DNA of 64,000 nt, taken from positions 12,891-76,890 of the forward strand of contig JAZTWW010000063.1 of NCBI GenBank assembly GCA_045636065.1. Direction: 5' to 3'. Both the position numbers and the translations under genes were made by a program. Origin of the DNA: RGIG5050 sp045636065. Its GTDB lineage: Bacteria > Verrucomicrobiota > Kiritimatiellia > RFP12 > UBA1067. The stretch's first letter is position 1. The number at the start of each line of letters is the position of its first letter. Positions 62,771-64,000 of the stretch are shown here, one piece after another. The notes under the pieces were generated by a model. That model worked only from the letters and a program-made list of their open reading frames with translations. It ran no database searches and was not told the origin of the DNA.

Positions 62771-63053
62771 TGTGCCGCCCTCCACACGCGGACTGTTTCG
62801 GCGATGGTTTATTGAGCCTAAACCCAACGTGTTCGTGGGGAGCATTAATTCGCGAATCCGCGAAAAAACAATAGATTACATTAGAAGAAATTCTCCTGGT
62901 TTGGCAATGCTAGTTGTTTTTGACGATGCTAATGCTCAGGGATATACGGTTTTGAATTATGGTGCCACGGATAGACGGCTGATCAGGAAAGCAGGCTTGG
63001 AGCTGATTCTGGAAAACCCGGAAGACGTTGTAAGTGGAAGGGCGCAGATATGA
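62748..63053 (+). CDS. cas2: Cas2 (type I-E)
   Basis: The 101-residue protein is the I-E form: TVIIANDVPPSTRGLFRRWF followed by EPKPNVFVGSINSRIRE. It bridges two Cas1 dimers in the adaptation complex. Unlike Cas2-DnaQ fusions it ends at the normal point, and an exonuclease gene overlaps its stop by 4 bp. Confidence 0.93.
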   Translation: MTVIIANDVPPSTRGLFRRWFIEPKPNVFVGSINSRIREKTIDYIRRNSPGLAMLVVFDDANAQGYTVLNYGATDRRLIRKAGLELILENPEDVVSGRAQI

Positions 63054-63784
63054 ATCTTATGGATCAGTCATTGTGCCTATTGGATGGTGTGTCAAATGAG
63101 TCTGAAATACGTTTGCGCCGAAAAGGCATTTTAACATGCAGCCAACTGGTTGATAATGCAAAGAGCTATTTTTCTGCTCCACATGCGGCAAGAATACAGA
63201 ATTCGTGGCAAGCGTTCCGAAAAGCCAAAGGTTTAGAGCTTATTGATTGGTTTGTCATGCATCTTCCTCTTGGACAAAGAGTTCGAGCCATAAGTGATTA
63301 TTTGAGCGAAACATTGTTTTTTGATATAGAGACGGATTGCATATCGAGAAATTCACATATAACATGTATAACAACTTTGCGAGATGGTAATATCCGGACA
63401 TACATTCGTGGCCGGAATCTTTTGGATTTCATGGATGAATGGGCATCGGCGAGGCTTATTGTTGGTTTTAATTCCAAAAGATTTGATACACCTATGGTCT
63501 GTCGAGAGTTCGGAGTGCATTGTCATGCGGCACAAATCGATTTGATGGATGAAGCTGGTCATTATGGCTTGAGAGGAGGGCTTAAGTCTATTGAGAAGTA
63601 CATTGGTTTCATTCGAGAGGATAATGATTGTTTGAATGGAAATGACGCAATATACCAATGGTCACTTTTTTGCAAAGGTGATGAAACAGCACTGATGAAG
63701 TTGATCAAGTATAATGTTGACGATGTTTTGTCTTTGCGGCATCTTTATCAATATCTACTCAGTGTCTCGCTTGAAAATTTTTGA
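63050..63784 (+). CDS. CRISPR-associated DEDDy exonuclease, YprB/RNase_H_2 type
   Basis: A 244-residue protein. Residues about 12-45 (LDGVSNESEIRLRRKGILTC) resemble a helix-hairpin-helix with the GI turn. The exonuclease core has FFDIETD (Asp92, Glu94), VGFNSKRFDTP (Asp146) and YNVDDVLSL (Tyr221 and Asp225), so it is DEDDy, not the DEDDh of DnaQ. YprB-like proteins are 3'-5' exonuclease-fold enzymes. The ATGA overlap with cas2 places it firmly in the adaptation end of the operon; trimming of prespacer 3' ends is a reasonable role, as inference. It ends 187 bp before the first CRISPR repeat. Confidence 0.8.
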   Translation: MNLMDQSLCLLDGVSNESEIRLRRKGILTCSQLVDNAKSYFSAPHAARIQNSWQAFRKAKGLELIDWFVMHLPLGQRVRAISDYLSETLFFDIETDCISRNSHITCITTLRDGNIRTYIRGRNLLDFMDEWASARLIVGFNSKRFDTPMVCREFGVHCHAAQIDLMDEAGHYGLRGGLKSIEKYIGFIREDNDCLNGNDAIYQWSLFCKGDETALMKLIKYNVDDVLSLRHLYQYLLSVSLENF

Positions 63785-63809
63785 ATCTTTGACAATTGGG
63801 TTGTTGTCG

Positions 63810-63840
63810 ATGTATGCTGCTGGCGTAACGTAGCATACAT
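63810..63840. promoter_or_regulatory. 9-bp palindrome at the upstream end of the CRISPR leader
   Basis: ATGTATGCT at 63810-63818 pairs perfectly with AGCATACAT at 63832-63840 across a 13-base loop. It could end the cas transcript or be a protein-binding site; no T-run follows. Confidence 0.5.
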
Positions 63841-63871
63841 TGGTTTATTATTCTTTCGTATTCTTTCGGTG

Positions 63872-63900
63872 TTGACATACAGAAAAGATGGTGTTAAAAT
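63872..63900 (+). promoter_or_regulatory. CRISPR leader promoter
   Basis: A consensus TTGACA (63872-63877), 17 bp, TAAAAT (63895-63900). It would start the pre-crRNA about 65 bases before the first repeat. A tandem ATTCTTTCG repeat lies just upstream (about 63850-63869). Confidence 0.75.
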
Positions 63901-63971
63901 ATCCGCACTTCAGGGAAATCAAACTCCAATTTTCTGACTGTTGATATCTGGTTTTCCCAAATATTTTGAGC

Positions 63972-64000
63972 GTTTTCCCCACGCCCGTGGGGATGTTCCG
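63972..64000 (+). CRISPR. first CRISPR repeat of a type I-E array (array continues past the edge)
   Basis: A 29-base unit starting GTTTTCCCC and ending GATGTTCCG. CCCCACG pairs with CGTGGGG around a CC loop, the hairpin cut by Cas6e, and the length and plan fit type I-E repeats. Only one repeat is inside the window, ending at its last base, so spacers are not visible. Confidence 0.85.

Noticed and set aside
62748..63784. Cas2-exonuclease fusion
   Set aside because: The cas2 frame stops normally and the exonuclease starts in another frame with an ATGA overlap, so these are two proteins unless a frameshift occurs.

Overview
The window is a GC-rich bacterial chromosome segment with dense, mostly co-directional housekeeping genes and two accessory blocks. 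The mix of genes (CesT-like type III secretion chaperones beside very large unrecognised proteins, HydF, a rubredoxin-fused rubrerythrin, FucI/RhaB sugar genes, frequent overlapping starts) suggests an anaerobic, probably gut-associated member of the PVC group, perhaps Kiritimatiellae/Verrucomicrobiota. That placement is an inference from gene content; there is no rRNA gene to settle it.

Region 1 (about 1-7.4 kb and 17.4-21.5 kb) looks like a type III effector locus split in two. It holds an overlapping pair of small acidic chaperone-like genes followed by a 1067-residue protein, then a leftward effector-like gene (699 aa) with its own chaperone, and further right two more large effector-like genes (375 and 889 aa). 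Three of these large genes share a 32-bp upstream element with a GTAAC block and a GCGTGTA block, ending 41-42 bp before the start codon, so they look like one regulon. Two share an N-terminal module, and the 889-aa protein carries atypical-kinase-like motifs.

Region 2 (about 7.5-17.4 kb) is an accessory island, partly AT-rich: a HigBA-like toxin-antitoxin pair, a two-gene DUF262/DUF1524 (GmrSD-like) restriction system, a TM2 protein, a broken DUF262 fragment, two proteins sharing an unrecognised HLNxAWN domain, and a sigma-54 activator with an unusual N-terminal domain. Five copies of one structured intergenic repeat punctuate this stretch and its left border; one copy carries a nested 165-bp long-hairpin insertion.

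Region 3 (about 21.6-53.4 kb) is core genome: cupin lipoprotein, acyl-CoA thioesterase, trmB, rubrerythrin, fhs, apt, two tandem SPFH proteins, an Rrf2 regulator, purL, a NusG-like gene, nadK, rnc, a DnaQ-type exonuclease, ligA, purN, cstA, a FadL-type porin, tRNA-Cys, polA, infC (probably with an AUC start), ispF, fucI, a lipoprotein, hydF and rhaB.

Region 4 (about 53.4-64 kb) is a complete type I-E CRISPR-Cas locus: cas3, cas8e, cse2, cas6e, cas7e, cas5e, cas1, cas2, followed by an overlapping gene for a stand-alone DEDDy exonuclease of the YprB/RNase_H_2 type, an AT-rich leader with its own promoter, and the first 29-bp repeat flush with the right edge. A divergent HTH/ImmA-IrrE-like regulator whose metalloprotease motif is degenerate lies beside cas3. 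Four genes, including cas3, have an extended -10 box exactly 7 bp before the ATG, which predicts leaderless mRNAs.
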